Positions 51,382 through 59,432 of a stretch of 64,000 nucleotides of DNA are shown in pieces. Source of the DNA: Chamaesiphon minutus PCC 6605 (lineage in GTDB: Bacteria; Cyanobacteriota; Cyanobacteriia; Cyanobacteriales; Chamaesiphonaceae); the NCBI RefSeq assembly GCF_000317145.1, contig NC_020053.1, forward strand, positions 146,519 to 210,518. Reading direction: 5' to 3'. The number at the start of each line of letters is the position of its first letter. The first letter of the stretch is position 1. The translations under genes were made by a program, and so were the position numbers. Below the pieces are notes generated by a model, which saw only the letters and a program-made list of their open reading frames with translations, searched no databases and had not been told where the DNA came from.

Positions 51382-51551
51382 TTTATAGTTGCAGTTAATG
51401 TGGGTCGGAACGGATGATTGTGGGTTGGTTGCAATTAATCTGGGTTCAGTTGCAGTTAATTCGGGTTGGAACCACCGGATAGTTGCAGTTAATTCGGGTT
51501 CGATTTTACGATGATTGCGGGTTTGATGATTTATGATTGCGGGTCGCTACA
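51382..51551 (-). repeat. Right terminal inverted repeat of the transposon
   Basis: Mirror image of the left end, with the same set of about seven 19-20 bp units, ending GGGTCGCTACA. Confidence 0.85.
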
Positions 51552-51622
51552 GTTAGTTATTGGCGAGCCGATCGGAGATCGACAGACAACTTTAACAAAC
51601 TTCAGTCGCAAATCATCAATTC

Positions 51623-53070
51623 TCAATAGTCCGGACAGATTTAGGGAGCCAGAGAGCCATACTGGAGAAGGAGATCGTAGTTAGGATGGGATTTAATGAA
51701 AGTCGGGTCAAGTCCTAACATGGAAATAAACCGCTCAAGTAGATGTCCATTGAGTGCGAGCCGCTTGTAAGTTGCCATTGAAAAAGATTGCCGTTGTGAA
51801 CCTTCACCAGTATCCGACTGAGTTTGTTGTTGCTCAAGCTTGGCAATGTTAAGAGCTGCTAGGGACGCATTGAAATGAAAATCCAGCGATTGTTGTTGGC
51901 GGGATTGGCAGTCGCAAAGCCCCGTAAATTGTTTAGCATCACGAAAAATGAACTCGATTTGAAAGCGGGATTTGTAGTACTCGTATAGACGGATTGGCGT
52001 GATGGTCGTGTCCGTAGAAAAAAGCAACGCCACTCGCTGCTTGTCGGGATTGCGTTGGTCAACCAAATAAACGATGCGGATTTGGCGTTTGAGTGAGACA
52101 TGCCAAACCACTTGGCTATACATTTTGGTGCCATCAGCCAACTCACCACTTAATTCCAGTCGAGACAAATCACTTAAATCTACCTTGCCATCATACTTAC
52201 GTGGCGCACCTTTCGGCTTTTGCTCTCCAGTGTAGCAATAGCGAAGATCGGCATCAATCCGTAATTTACTGACTAAATGGAGGTCTAGCGCAACGACCCC
52301 ATCGACAACAGATTTTTTGCTATAAAAGCTGTCTGCGGTTAGATACTTAACGGCGGTGGGAAAATGGGCACGAGCTGTTTTGAGTTGTTCCAGATAGCCT
52401 TTGACTCGCTCAGAAATTACTGGTTCTGTTTTCGCTTTGGCTTTGGCTTTGGCTTTGGCTTTGGACTTCGATTTACGTTTCTTCTTTGCTGTTGGTTGTG
52501 CTGATGGAATCGGTTGGCGTTCTGTTTTTGCTGTTTGTTGCACCGAGAGCGTATAACCTTGATGGGCCATCACGTCTACCACTGAAATCACGGAAATTTC
52601 TAACCCTTTTTGGGATTTACTGATACTACCATTGTAGAAATTGTCCACTCCCCATGTCTGCTTTCCACTTTTGCTGATAAATGAGCAGTCAATCGCTGCA
52701 ATCTGCTCTCTACTTGGTTCAATCGCTGCTGCGATCGTCTGTGCATGGAAAGGAATGAAATCGAATGATTTTTGGTAGTGGCGACGATATGTTCGTTCGC
52801 TATACTCTCCATACCGACTGAGATTTGTGAAATTCGCCTTGCCACATACCACAAACAATGTTACAAATAGACTGGCCAAGAACTGGCGTTGCGGTTTGCT
52901 AAATTACCCACTTTTATAAGTAGGTTCTGTACAATATCCATAGAGCGATTCATCTTGTACTTGGTTTCTACTTGTACTTTAAGCGATGAATCGCTTTTTT
53001 TGTGGCGACCTGCCAAGGCATCGCTTCGCTATCGATCATTTTTCTTCTCAAAAGGTGTCCGGAGTATTGA
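51623..53070 (-). mobile_element. IS4-family insertion sequence
   Basis: 1448 bp. Ends TCAATAGTCCGGACA (left) and TGTCCGGAGTATTGA (right) are inverted repeats with one mismatch. Flanked by the 4-bp direct repeat ATTC. The transposase gene is on the minus strand. The right end lies inside the 3' end of a TetR gene. Confidence 0.8.
51641..52953 (-). pseudogene. IS4-family transposase gene with an N-terminal frameshift
   Basis: Catalytic residues are present: D in IAAIDCSFISKSG, D in YLTADSFYSKK and the Y-R-E-K signature YKSRFQIEFIFRDAK. A lysine-alanine repeat (AKAKAKAKAK) lies between the first two. The expected N-terminus starts at 52953 (MNRSMDIVQNLLIKVGN), but one T appears to be lost near 52901-52903; FSKPQRQFLASLF follows in the next frame. 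Without a frameshift, only a shortened protein from TTG at 52879 can be made, so activity is doubtful. Confidence 0.75.
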
Positions 53071-53655
53071 ATTCTGATGCCGAGTCAATAACGTTTCGAC
53101 TAACCTTTGAGCCGTTTTCAACCGTTCTGGATCGTCTGACTGTGCAACCCATGCGGCTAACTCATTGAGCGAACCATTCACCAAATGAGCAAAGCCCTCA
53201 GGATCGATCGTGTTCAGTTTTCCCTCATCGACGACCCTCTGAATTGACTCATAGAGCAACCCAAACCCATACTGGTCAAACTCAACTAAGGTATCTGCTG
53301 CCAACACTGCTGGAGCTTCAATAAATACTAAACGCCGCAAACCCTCTTGTTGTGCAATTTCTAAAAACGCCTGACAGCCAATCACTAACTGCTCCCAAGG
53401 ATCGTCTAGCGGCTGTACCTTGGTGCTGATGTAGTTAGCCATGTCGCTATATGCTTCGGCAACGACAGCCTTGAAGACTCCCAGCTTATCGTTGAATTGG
53501 TGATACAACGCTCCGCGAGTAATTCCCAGTTCGCCGATCATCTCCTCAGTTCCAGCGGCTGCATATCCTTTTGTCGCAAATAGATGACGCGCTCGATCGA
53601 GAATAGCACGGCGGGTACGTTGGGTTTGTTCAGCTTTGGTCAATTTGGCAGACAT
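53029..53655 (-). CDS. TetR-family transcriptional repressor
   Basis: 208 residues. Helix-turn-helix RARHLFATKGYAAAGTEEMIGELGITRGALYHQFNDK at about 20-56; ligand domain to about 195. The last 13 residues (SILRTPFEKKNDR) are encoded by the end of the IS4 element. Before insertion the protein would have ended RHQN followed by TGA. Divergent from an SDR gene with palindromic operators between. Confidence 0.88.
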   Translation of the reverse strand: MSAKLTKAEQTQRTRRAILDRARHLFATKGYAAAGTEEMIGELGITRGALYHQFNDKLGVFKAVVAEAYSDMANYISTKVQPLDDPWEQLVIGCQAFLEIAQQEGLRRLVFIEAPAVLAADTLVEFDQYGFGLLYESIQRVVDEGKLNTIDPEGFAHLVNGSLNELAAWVAQSDDPERLKTAQRLVETLLTRHQNSILRTPFEKKNDR

Positions 53656-53679
53656 AGCAGCTTATTTATATTTAACATT

Positions 53680-53744
53680 CATACAGTATGTATCTTGACA
53701 ACGAGGCGGTTGATTCTCTATCTTGGATACATACAGATTGTATC
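53680..53744. promoter_or_regulatory. TetR operators in the divergent promoter region
   Basis: CATACAGTATG (53680-53690, perfect palindrome about one A) and GATACATACAGATTGTATC (53726-53744). Two related ATACA/TGTAT sites between divergent start codons fit repression of both genes by the TetR protein. Confidence 0.6.
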
Positions 53745-53763
53745 TTTTGTTAGGAGAACATTG

Positions 53764-54459
53764 ATGTCATTCAAGACGATTCTTGTTGCTGGTGCAAGCC
53801 GTGGCATTGGGCTTGCCGTTGCTGAACATTTAGCATCTCAATGCGATCGCTTGCTAGCAGTTTCGCGCACTGAGTCACCGATCGGGGAGTGGGTTCAGGC
53901 AGATTTGTCTGATCTAGAAGGTGTGGAAACGGTCGCAAAGGCGATCGGGGAAGATTCTTTAGATGCACTACTATACATGGGAGGCACTTGGGAAACTCAT
54001 GCATTTACTAGCCAATATCGTTTTGAAGATTGCACCGATGCGGACATTGCCCAAGTGATTGCGGTAAATTTAGTCGCTCCGATTCGGTTGGTGAAAGCCT
54101 TGCTGCCTGCTTTGCGACGATCGGACAATCCAAAAATTGTGTTCATGGGTGCGCTCTCTGGTCGAGACAATTTTCCAGGGCGAGAAGTTGCCAATAGTGC
54201 ATCTAAGTTTGGGTTACGGGGTGTGGTGCATTCATTGCGCGAAGAATTGCGATCGCAGCAAATCGGTGTCACGGTAATTAACCCTGGTAATGTTGGCACA
54301 CCTGAAGTCCTAGCCGATCTTGCAGCAGATAATCTGTCCGGTGGGGAAGCACTTCCACTAAGCGATCTTTTGAGTATTATTGATTGCATTCTCTCCTTGT
54401 CACGGGCGACTTGTATCAAGGAAATTGACGTACCTGCAATGTTAGGTGAGGGGGCTTGA
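53764..54459 (+). CDS. Short-chain dehydrogenase/reductase
   Basis: 231 residues from ATG at 53764 (TTAGGAGAACATTG upstream); the open frame reaches back across the operators without coding sense. AGASRGIG at 9-16; MGALSG with the catalytic serine at about 130; NSASKFGLRG, where the usual catalytic tyrosine of YxxxK is replaced by asparagine, so activity is questionable. Divergent from its likely TetR regulator. A degraded attC follows. Confidence 0.83.
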   Translation: MSFKTILVAGASRGIGLAVAEHLASQCDRLLAVSRTESPIGEWVQADLSDLEGVETVAKAIGEDSLDALLYMGGTWETHAFTSQYRFEDCTDADIAQVIAVNLVAPIRLVKALLPALRRSDNPKIVFMGALSGRDNFPGREVANSASKFGLRGVVHSLREELRSQQIGVTVINPGNVGTPEVLADLAADNLSGGEALPLSDLLSIIDCILSLSRATCIKEIDVPAMLGEGA

Positions 54460-54529
54460 TGAATAGCACCGATCGATATGCTGGTTGGTGGCTGGAGTAG
54501 TCTATGTCCGGTGATTGCGAACGTTGGGC
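54454..54529 (+). other. Degraded attC site
   Basis: The right half TCCGGTGATTGCGAACGTTGGGC is like site 5 and ends in a proper core. The left half is only vaguely present (AGCACCGA), so recombination activity is doubtful. Confidence 0.5.
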
Positions 54530-54606
54530 GGCTGTCGGTTGAATCGGATGTGCCGATAGACAAACCGCTCGATCGAAGCATCTTCTTAATCGGAGGAGAA
54601 TAAAAT

Positions 54607-54984
54607 ATGCCTTTCTACAACGGAATAGTGACAAGCAAACTTCTAGAGTCAAAAGAGTTTTACACGAAAAATTTGGGGTTTTCGGTCAAGTTTGAAAACG
54701 AGTGGTTCGTTCTGCTTGAGCTTGACGGACGCGAACTCGCTTTTATGCAGCCGAATTTGGAGTTTCAAAATCAGATATTTCGCGGTGAATATGGCGGCAA
54801 AGGGCTTTGGTTGACGGTTGAAGTCGCTGATGTCGAAGCTGAATATCAACGCATTCAAAACTTAGGCATCCCCATCGTCGTCGAGCTTCGACAGGAAGAT
54901 TGGGGCGAAACGCATTTTTCGATTGCCGATCCGAACGGAATCGGCGTTGACTTTGTGAAATACACAGCACCGGAATCAAAGTAG
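54607..54984 (+). CDS. Glyoxalase/bleomycin-resistance (VOC) family protein
   Basis: 125 residues, GGAGGAG ribosome-binding site. Two beta-alpha-beta-beta-beta modules: YNGIVTSKLLESKEFYTKNLGF, then WLTVEVADVEAEYQRI, and the metal-side glutamate block HFSIADPNGIGVDFVKY. The family includes glyoxalases, dioxygenases and drug-binding resistance proteins. A cassette-like position directly after the degraded attC. Confidence 0.85.
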   Translation: MPFYNGIVTSKLLESKEFYTKNLGFSVKFENEWFVLLELDGRELAFMQPNLEFQNQIFRGEYGGKGLWLTVEVADVEAEYQRIQNLGIPIVVELRQEDWGETHFSIADPNGIGVDFVKYTAPESK

Positions 54985-55011
54985 TTTGAATGTATTTGTC
55001 AGGGTTCGACA

Positions 55012-55557
55012 TCAAACTAACTTGCCTCTTAATCGATTGCATTCATCCAGTAGCAGATCGAGTTCCGCCGCAACTTTCCAAGGATTGCGTCCCTTGAAAG
55101 GAGCGGCGACGATCGCTTCATAGGGATTTTTCCCAGTTTGCTTAACGGCTGCGATCGCGGCTGTATTGGAGAGTCCTCGTCCAGCCACAAGCCAAGCGGC
55201 TAGAACGTGCCCCGTGCGCCCAACTCCACCAGAGCAATGCACAACAACCTTCTCATTTTTCTGATTAGCAGTAGCTAAGAACGGCAAAATTTGATGAATC
55301 AGCAGGTCAGGATCGGCAAAGTTAAAATCCTCGATCGGTGCCCAGCACACTTGGTCGATCCCGAAAGTTTGTCGATAAACTTCAAGCAGATTGGAATAGC
55401 GAGCGAGCTGAGATTCGGGAAGCAAACAGCAGACCCGCTCGATCTCTTGGCTGTGCATAAACTCAATCCACTCGTTGACTTTCTCATTGCTGTATCCGGG
55501 GCGGGCAGAGCCAAACACGATGAGTTCATTCTCCGAAGCAGCGGAAAATTTGTACAT
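55012..55557 (-). CDS. Dual-specificity / tyrosine phosphatase-like protein
   Basis: 181 residues. Active-site loop VVHCSGGVGRTGHVLAAWLV at about 123-142 with the CX5R signature; upstream general-acid region IEDFNFADPDLLIHQ. Acts on phosphotyrosine, phosphoserine or a phosphoinositide-like substrate. Opposite orientation to its neighbours and convergent with the VOC gene, with only 27 bp between stops. It lies between two attC sites, so the two may be one cassette. Confidence 0.83.
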   Translation of the reverse strand: MYKFSAASENELIVFGSARPGYSNEKVNEWIEFMHSQEIERVCCLLPESQLARYSNLLEVYRQTFGIDQVCWAPIEDFNFADPDLLIHQILPFLATANQKNEKVVVHCSGGVGRTGHVLAAWLVAGRGLSNTAAIAAVKQTGKNPYEAIVAAPFKGRNPWKVAAELDLLLDECNRLRGKLV

Positions 55558-55876
55558 GGTGAGTGCCTCAAATCGTTCGACGATTTAATTCTAACGCTCA
55601 AGGTTTCATTGTGACCCAGTTTGTTAAAGCGAAGTCCAATGGACTGTGGAGATTGAGTAAACTTGCAGTCACTACAAAATAAAGGTAAATTTTATGCACG
55701 TTATATCTGTCAACATTGCTAGTGAAGAAACGATAGAAATAAACAATTCAGAATTGGCGATCGTCTACAAATTAACACCGTTCTACTCGAAATAACGTTT
55801 GCCCGAATTCCTTGAAAGAGCAAGGGCAGCGTTTCAGTTTTGGTTGGAACACTCATAATTGCAAAGTGTCTACGCC
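55558..55876. other. Intergenic region with a short doubtful frame
   Basis: 55694-55795 reads MHVISVNIASEETIEI and 17 more residues before a stop; the start resembles MOSC-domain proteins, but the rest is not recognisable. Probably a remnant. Nothing else seen. Confidence 0.3.
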
Positions 55877-55966
55877 ACCCAAACAACGCTCATGCACACC
55901 GACCGACCAGAGTTTATCGGCTATGATGCAAAGGCTATCTGCGGCGGGTGATTGCGATCGTTAGCC
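55877..55966 (+). other. Integron attC site 9
   Basis: 90 bp from ACCCAAACAACGCTCATGCA to GATCGTTAGCC. Arms GCTCATGCACACCGACCG and GCGGCGGGTGATTGCGA match the common arm type. Confidence 0.82.
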
Positions 55967-56007
55967 TGTTGCGCTAGATTGTTGCGGTAGAGATGTGAAT
56001 CATCAAC

Positions 56008-56883
56008 ATGAATGAGCACAGCGTATGGCGAATTTCCTTGGCTCACAAAATAGCTCCCGCTTTCACTGCTAATCCCAAAGTTGAAGCTTGTTTTGTGTTT
56101 GGCTCGGCAGTATTAGGGATTTCAGACCAATATTCAGACCTTGAATTGGCGTTTATCTGGTCAAAACTACCTTCTGCCGAAGAATTACAAGTCAAAGCGC
56201 AGAGTGTTGGTGTCACAGGGTGGGAAATTGAGCCGCGTGGGGAAACAACACAGGGGTGGTTGGAGCAGTTCTATCTGTCTGGTATGAAAGTCGAAGCAGG
56301 TCATTGGGCGCGAGATACAATCGACAACATCGTGATTGATGTTGTTGAGCGTTACGATGTGTCGCAAAACGGACTTGTGTTTGAGAAGCAAGCGATCGCA
56401 TTTCATCTTCAACGCGCAGTGGTTCTTCAGGGTGAAGACATCATTAAACAATGGCAAACTCAGCTTTCTCCTTATCCTGAAGAACTTACAGTTGCAATGG
56501 TTCAAAAGCATCTGAAGTTCCGCCCATTTGATGGTCAACACATCTTGACCGATCGCCTTGAGATTCCGATGCTGTACGAAAACAAGTGCGCCATTGTGCG
56601 AAGGCTGCTCAACATACTGTTCGGGCTGAACCGCGTTTATCATCCCGGCTTCAAGTGGACACGCTACTGGGCTGAAGAAATGAGCATCAAACCGTCTGGT
56701 TTTTTCAATCGGCTAGAGCGTGTTTTTCAAGCTGATGCTGTAAGCGGAATTCATGAGCTACGCCAACTTGTTGAGGAAGTTTTCGATCTTGTGGAAAGGA
56801 CATTACCCCAAGTCGATCTCAAGCAGCAGCGCGAGATATTCGATCGGACTTACCCCAGGTGGAAGTTGCCCGTTGATGATTGA
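56008..56883 (+). CDS. Nucleotidyltransferase-like protein (DUF4037-type)
   Basis: 291 residues. N-terminal nucleotidyltransferase fold with ACFVFGSAVLGISDQYSDLELAF (GS...SDxE metal-binding pattern) at about 27-49. A helical C-terminal domain contains LYENKCAIVRRLLNILFGLNRVYHPGFKW. AadA- and Lnu-like drug-modifying enzymes share this fold, but no specific resistance family is recognised. Cassette gene directly behind attC site 9; its own attC is truncated. Confidence 0.77.
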   Translation: MNEHSVWRISLAHKIAPAFTANPKVEACFVFGSAVLGISDQYSDLELAFIWSKLPSAEELQVKAQSVGVTGWEIEPRGETTQGWLEQFYLSGMKVEAGHWARDTIDNIVIDVVERYDVSQNGLVFEKQAIAFHLQRAVVLQGEDIIKQWQTQLSPYPEELTVAMVQKHLKFRPFDGQHILTDRLEIPMLYENKCAIVRRLLNILFGLNRVYHPGFKWTRYWAEEMSIKPSGFFNRLERVFQADAVSGIHELRQLVEEVFDLVERTLPQVDLKQQREIFDRTYPRWKLPVDD

Positions 56884-56904
56884 ACTTCAAGCTCTCAATA
56901 AACA

Positions 56905-56928
56905 GGCTAACAACGCACATGCACACCG
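56905..56928 (+). other. Truncated attC site (left half only)
   Basis: GCTAACAACGCACATGCACACCG is a normal left arm, but the right arm and core are missing. The MerR promoter begins about 30 bp further on. Confidence 0.6.
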
Positions 56929-56956
56929 TGTTGTAGTTGATTTTTTTATTGCCCCC

Positions 56957-56990
56957 CTTGACACTGACGCAGCGTGAGGCTCTTACGATG
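56957..56990 (+). promoter_or_regulatory. MerR-type promoter
   Basis: TTGACACTGACGCAGCGTGAGG, then CTCTTACGA. A -35 TTGACA is separated by about 19 bp from a -10-like TTACGA, with GACGC/GCGTGA dyad elements inside the long spacer. This is the arrangement MerR regulators bend to activate. Confidence 0.6.
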
Positions 56991-57037
56991 GATGCATTCA
57001 CAGATTGAGATTGTCTCTACGCAAGGAGGAAAAGCAG

Positions 57038-57778
57038 ATGCAGCCAGTCACGATCAAAGTCGGCGATCTCGCTAAACAAACTGGAGTCTCGGTGCGGACG
57101 TTGCACTACTACGATGAGATCGGCTTACTCTCGCCGTCTCACCGGACTGAAACGGGCTATCGCCTGTATGGCGAGGCTGACATTATCCGATTGCAGCAAA
57201 TTGTTTCGTTGCGGCAAATCGGGTTCTCGTTGGACGAAATTCGCGAATGTCTTGGGAAATCTAATTTTTCGTTCGTGTATGTAATGCAACTTCACATCGA
57301 ACGAGTACGAGAACAAATTGCACTTTTCCAAAAACTGCTCAACCGTTTGGAGAGCATTGCTCAAACTGTGAATTCGGTAGAACCTGTTTCTGTCGAAGTT
57401 TTGATTCAAACCATTGAGGCTATTTGTATGTTGGAAAAATATTACACACCCGAACAATTGGAAACCCTCAAGCAACGCCGAGAACTCCTGGGTGAAGAGC
57501 AGATGCGTCAGGTACAAGCCGATTGGCAAGAGTTGATCGAGCAGGTACAGGCTGAGATGGAGAAGGGCACCGATCCAGCGAGCGAACCTGTGAAAGCTTT
57601 GGCTCGACGCTCACTGGAATTGATTCAATTGTTTACTGGCGGCGATCCTGGCATCGAGCAGTCCTTAAACCGGATGTATCAGCAAGAGAAGCCGGAAATC
57701 GCCAGTCGAGGGGCGATCGATGCTGCAATGTCAGAATATATGGATCGAGCCAGGGCTGCCCTGGAGCAAGCCGAATAA
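57038..57778 (+). CDS. MerR-family regulator with TipAS antibiotic-recognition domain
   Basis: 246 residues from ATG at 57038 (GGAGGAAAAGCAG upstream). Winged helix IKVGDLAKQTGVSVRTLHYYDEIGLLSP at 5-32, YRLYGEADIIRLQQIVSLRQIG, coiled coil about 80-120. The C-terminal TipAS-like domain (LEKYYTPEQLETLKQRRELLG, DWQELIEQVQAEM) binds thiopeptides or similar drugs in known members. A long-spacer promoter lies just upstream, so it is autoregulated. Single-gene cassette. Confidence 0.87.
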   Translation: MQPVTIKVGDLAKQTGVSVRTLHYYDEIGLLSPSHRTETGYRLYGEADIIRLQQIVSLRQIGFSLDEIRECLGKSNFSFVYVMQLHIERVREQIALFQKLLNRLESIAQTVNSVEPVSVEVLIQTIEAICMLEKYYTPEQLETLKQRRELLGEEQMRQVQADWQELIEQVQAEMEKGTDPASEPVKALARRSLELIQLFTGGDPGIEQSLNRMYQQEKPEIASRGAIDAAMSEYMDRARAALEQAE

Positions 57779-57842
57779 TGAAGGAAGAGAGGGCGATCCG
57801 AGGTGAGATCGAACCCTTGCCTCGATCTCACTCCGGATCGCC

Positions 57843-57929
57843 GCCCAACAACGCCCATGCAACCGACCGACGAAAAGGGATCGGTAGGATACAGCGGCGA
57901 TCTGCGATGGGTGATGGGCAACGTTGGAC
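57843..57929 (+). other. Integron attC site 11
   Basis: 87 bp from GCCCAACAACGCCCATGCAA to GCAACGTTGGAC. Left CGCCCATGC pairs with right GATGGGCAACG-type arm. Confidence 0.82.
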
Positions 57930-58271
57930 TGCTGAGGTTATTGCCAGGAAAAGTAGTTGCTTTCTGTCACCGGAATCGATCGATAGAATAATTCAATAAA
58001 TTTGAAAAAATATGTCAAAAGATAGATATATTTTGACGATCGATTCACCCATCGAGTTAGAGTTATTTCCAGATATCATCCCGATTTGGAGCAATATCTG
58101 GAAACTTTCTGAAGATCGTGCTAGTTTAGAAAAGTATCTGGAGAGTATCAATGAAATATTAGATTTTGAGCCAATATTTTTCCAGATCTCACCCAGGTTT
58201 TCAGGGAATAGACAGGAAGTTTCCCTCTAATAAATAGTTAGCCGCCCCAAGCAGATTAGAAGGAGTTTCTT
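57930..58271 (+). repeat. Cassette leader repeat copy B and dispersed module 4
   Basis: 57930-58040 nearly duplicates 45728-45850. Downstream, 58150-58245 ends GGAAGTTTCCCTCTAATAAATAGTTAGCC, like the modules near 15000, 35680 and 59190; GTTAGCC at its end resembles an attC core. A frame of 72 codons (58012-58230, MSKDRYILTIDSPIE...) crosses the region but is not kept in copy A, so it is not called as a gene. Confidence 0.55.
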
Positions 58272-58976
58272 ATGCTGCGTTTCTCTACATTCGATCGACG
58301 CAACTACCGAACTGTGGCAGCGCATGAAGGCTACGCTCAATGGGCTGGGACATACGAGGACACTGTAAAGCAGGATATGGATCTGTGGTTGCTCGACCAG
58401 ATCCAAAGCGTTAATTGGAGTGCAGTCGAGCGTTGCGCGGATCTCGGCTGCGGCACGGGACGCACTGCTGCATGGCTAGCGAGCAAGGGCGTACGGGAGA
58501 TCGATGGTGTCGATGCCACCTCCGAGATGCTGGATCTGGCTCGCAAACGGGACGTTTTCGCGTCCCTCCGAGTGGCGGATGTTTGTACGACCGGACTGCC
58601 AACGGCTAGTTACGACTCGATCGTGACGTGCCTCGTTGACGAACATCTTGCTGAGCTTGCACCGTTGTACGCGGAAGCAGCGCGGCTGGCGCGACGTGGC
58701 GCGACGTATGTACTTGTTGGCTTTCATCCATTCTTCATTATGGCGGCAGGGATGCCTACGCACTTCCAAGGAGACAATGGAGAGCCAGTCGCAATCGAGA
58801 CGCACATCCATCTGTTGTCTGACCATGTACAGGCGGCACTTGCGGCGGGCTGGCAACTGCTCGAATTACGCGAACAGGTCATCGACGATCGTTGGATCGA
58901 GACGAAGCCGAGTTGGTCAGTCTATCGGGATGTGCCAATCAGTTTCGTGTGGGTGTGGCGGCAGTGTGAGAATTGA
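58272..58976 (+). CDS. Class I SAM-dependent methyltransferase
   Basis: 234 residues. Motif I CADLGCGTGRTAAWLASKG at about 56-74, acidic loop IDGVDATSEMLDLARKR at about 76-92, motif III ASYDSIVTCLVDEHL at about 115. Substrate not predictable. Clearly more GC-rich than neighbouring genes and poor in CGATCG motifs in its middle, which suggests recent transfer. GAAGGAG ribosome-binding site. Bounded by core-like sequences. Confidence 0.85.
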   Translation: MLRFSTFDRRNYRTVAAHEGYAQWAGTYEDTVKQDMDLWLLDQIQSVNWSAVERCADLGCGTGRTAAWLASKGVREIDGVDATSEMLDLARKRDVFASLRVADVCTTGLPTASYDSIVTCLVDEHLAELAPLYAEAARLARRGATYVLVGFHPFFIMAAGMPTHFQGDNGEPVAIETHIHLLSDHVQAALAAGWQLLELREQVIDDRWIETKPSWSVYRDVPISFVWVWRQCEN

Positions 58977-58990
58977 GTCGATTCGGTTCA

Positions 58991-59038
58991 GCTAATATAT
59001 CGTGTTGCAGCGGAACGTACCAGTCTTCTTCGTTAAGT
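58991..59038 (+). other. Truncated attC site
   Basis: GCTAATATATCGTGTTGCAG resembles the left arm of site 2. A GTTAAGT core follows after only about 20 bp. The palindrome is incomplete. Confidence 0.4.
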
Positions 59039-59043
59039 TCGAG

Positions 59044-59196
59044 ATGTTACAATAAGTTGGAAAATTCAGCACAGCCACCTTAAATAGCAGGATCTACAGA
59101 TAGTTTTCCTTTTGTATAATGAATATGCTGAATTTTTCAGTCGATCCACCCAAATTTGGGTGGATAGGTGGAAAGTTTCCGCATAATAATAGTTGC
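59044..59196 (+). repeat. Dispersed non-coding module, copy 2
   Basis: Close relative of 14874-15018 (shared GAATATGCTGAATTTTTCAG, TTGGGTGGATAGGTGG, AAAGTTTCCGC and TAATAATAGTT). It ends in a GTTGCCG core-like sequence and abuts the next attC-like region. Confidence 0.7.
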
Positions 59197-59269
59197 CGCC
59201 GACAACGCTGTATAAAATTTGACAGTGTATGCTAAAATCTGGGAGCGTTGCGGGGCAACTTTCGCAGGA

Positions 59270-59336
59270 GCCGACAACACCTGTTGCTAGCCGCACGACG
59301 GCGCAAGACGGCGTTGCGGCTCAGCTCAAGTTAGGC
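59270..59336 (+). other. Integron attC site 13 (short)
   Basis: 67 bp from GCCGACAACACCTGTTGCTA to CAAGTTAGGC. GCTAGCCGCA pairs with TGCGGCTCAGC. The right core GTTAGGC is canonical. A second GCCGACAACGCTG lies at 59198, so two sites may overlap here; no gene lies between them. Confidence 0.65.
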
Positions 59337-59432
59337 TGCTTCGGTTACAGGTGTTGGCAGTAGTTTGAAATGGTTGGTGAGCAATTCAAAGCGATAGTAT
59401 AAAGCAAATGCTACGGAGAAAGAGGCAAAAAA

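Larger units (their letters stand above)
47861..51551 (+). mobile_element. Compact Tn7/Mu-like transposon with 170-bp terminal inverted repeats
   Basis: 3691 bp, ends TGTAGCGACCCGCAATC...GATTGCGGGTCGCTACA. It carries only a serine resolvase, a DDE transposase and an AAA ATPase, all on the plus strand; no TniQ/TnsD target selector, no Cas genes, no cargo. The flanking sequences (CTAGC left, GTTAG right) are not a duplication, and the right flank does not continue the beta-lactamase, so one side has been rearranged since insertion. Confidence 0.88.

Noticed and set aside
47861-51551. A CRISPR-associated transposon
   Set aside because: The ends contain regular repeats and the genes are Tn7-like, but there is no Cas12k, no TniQ, no tracrRNA-like region and no spacer-like diversity between the repeats.
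58012-58230. 72-codon frame behind attC site 11
   Set aside because: Begins inside the cassette leader repeat and is not maintained in the second copy at 45800.
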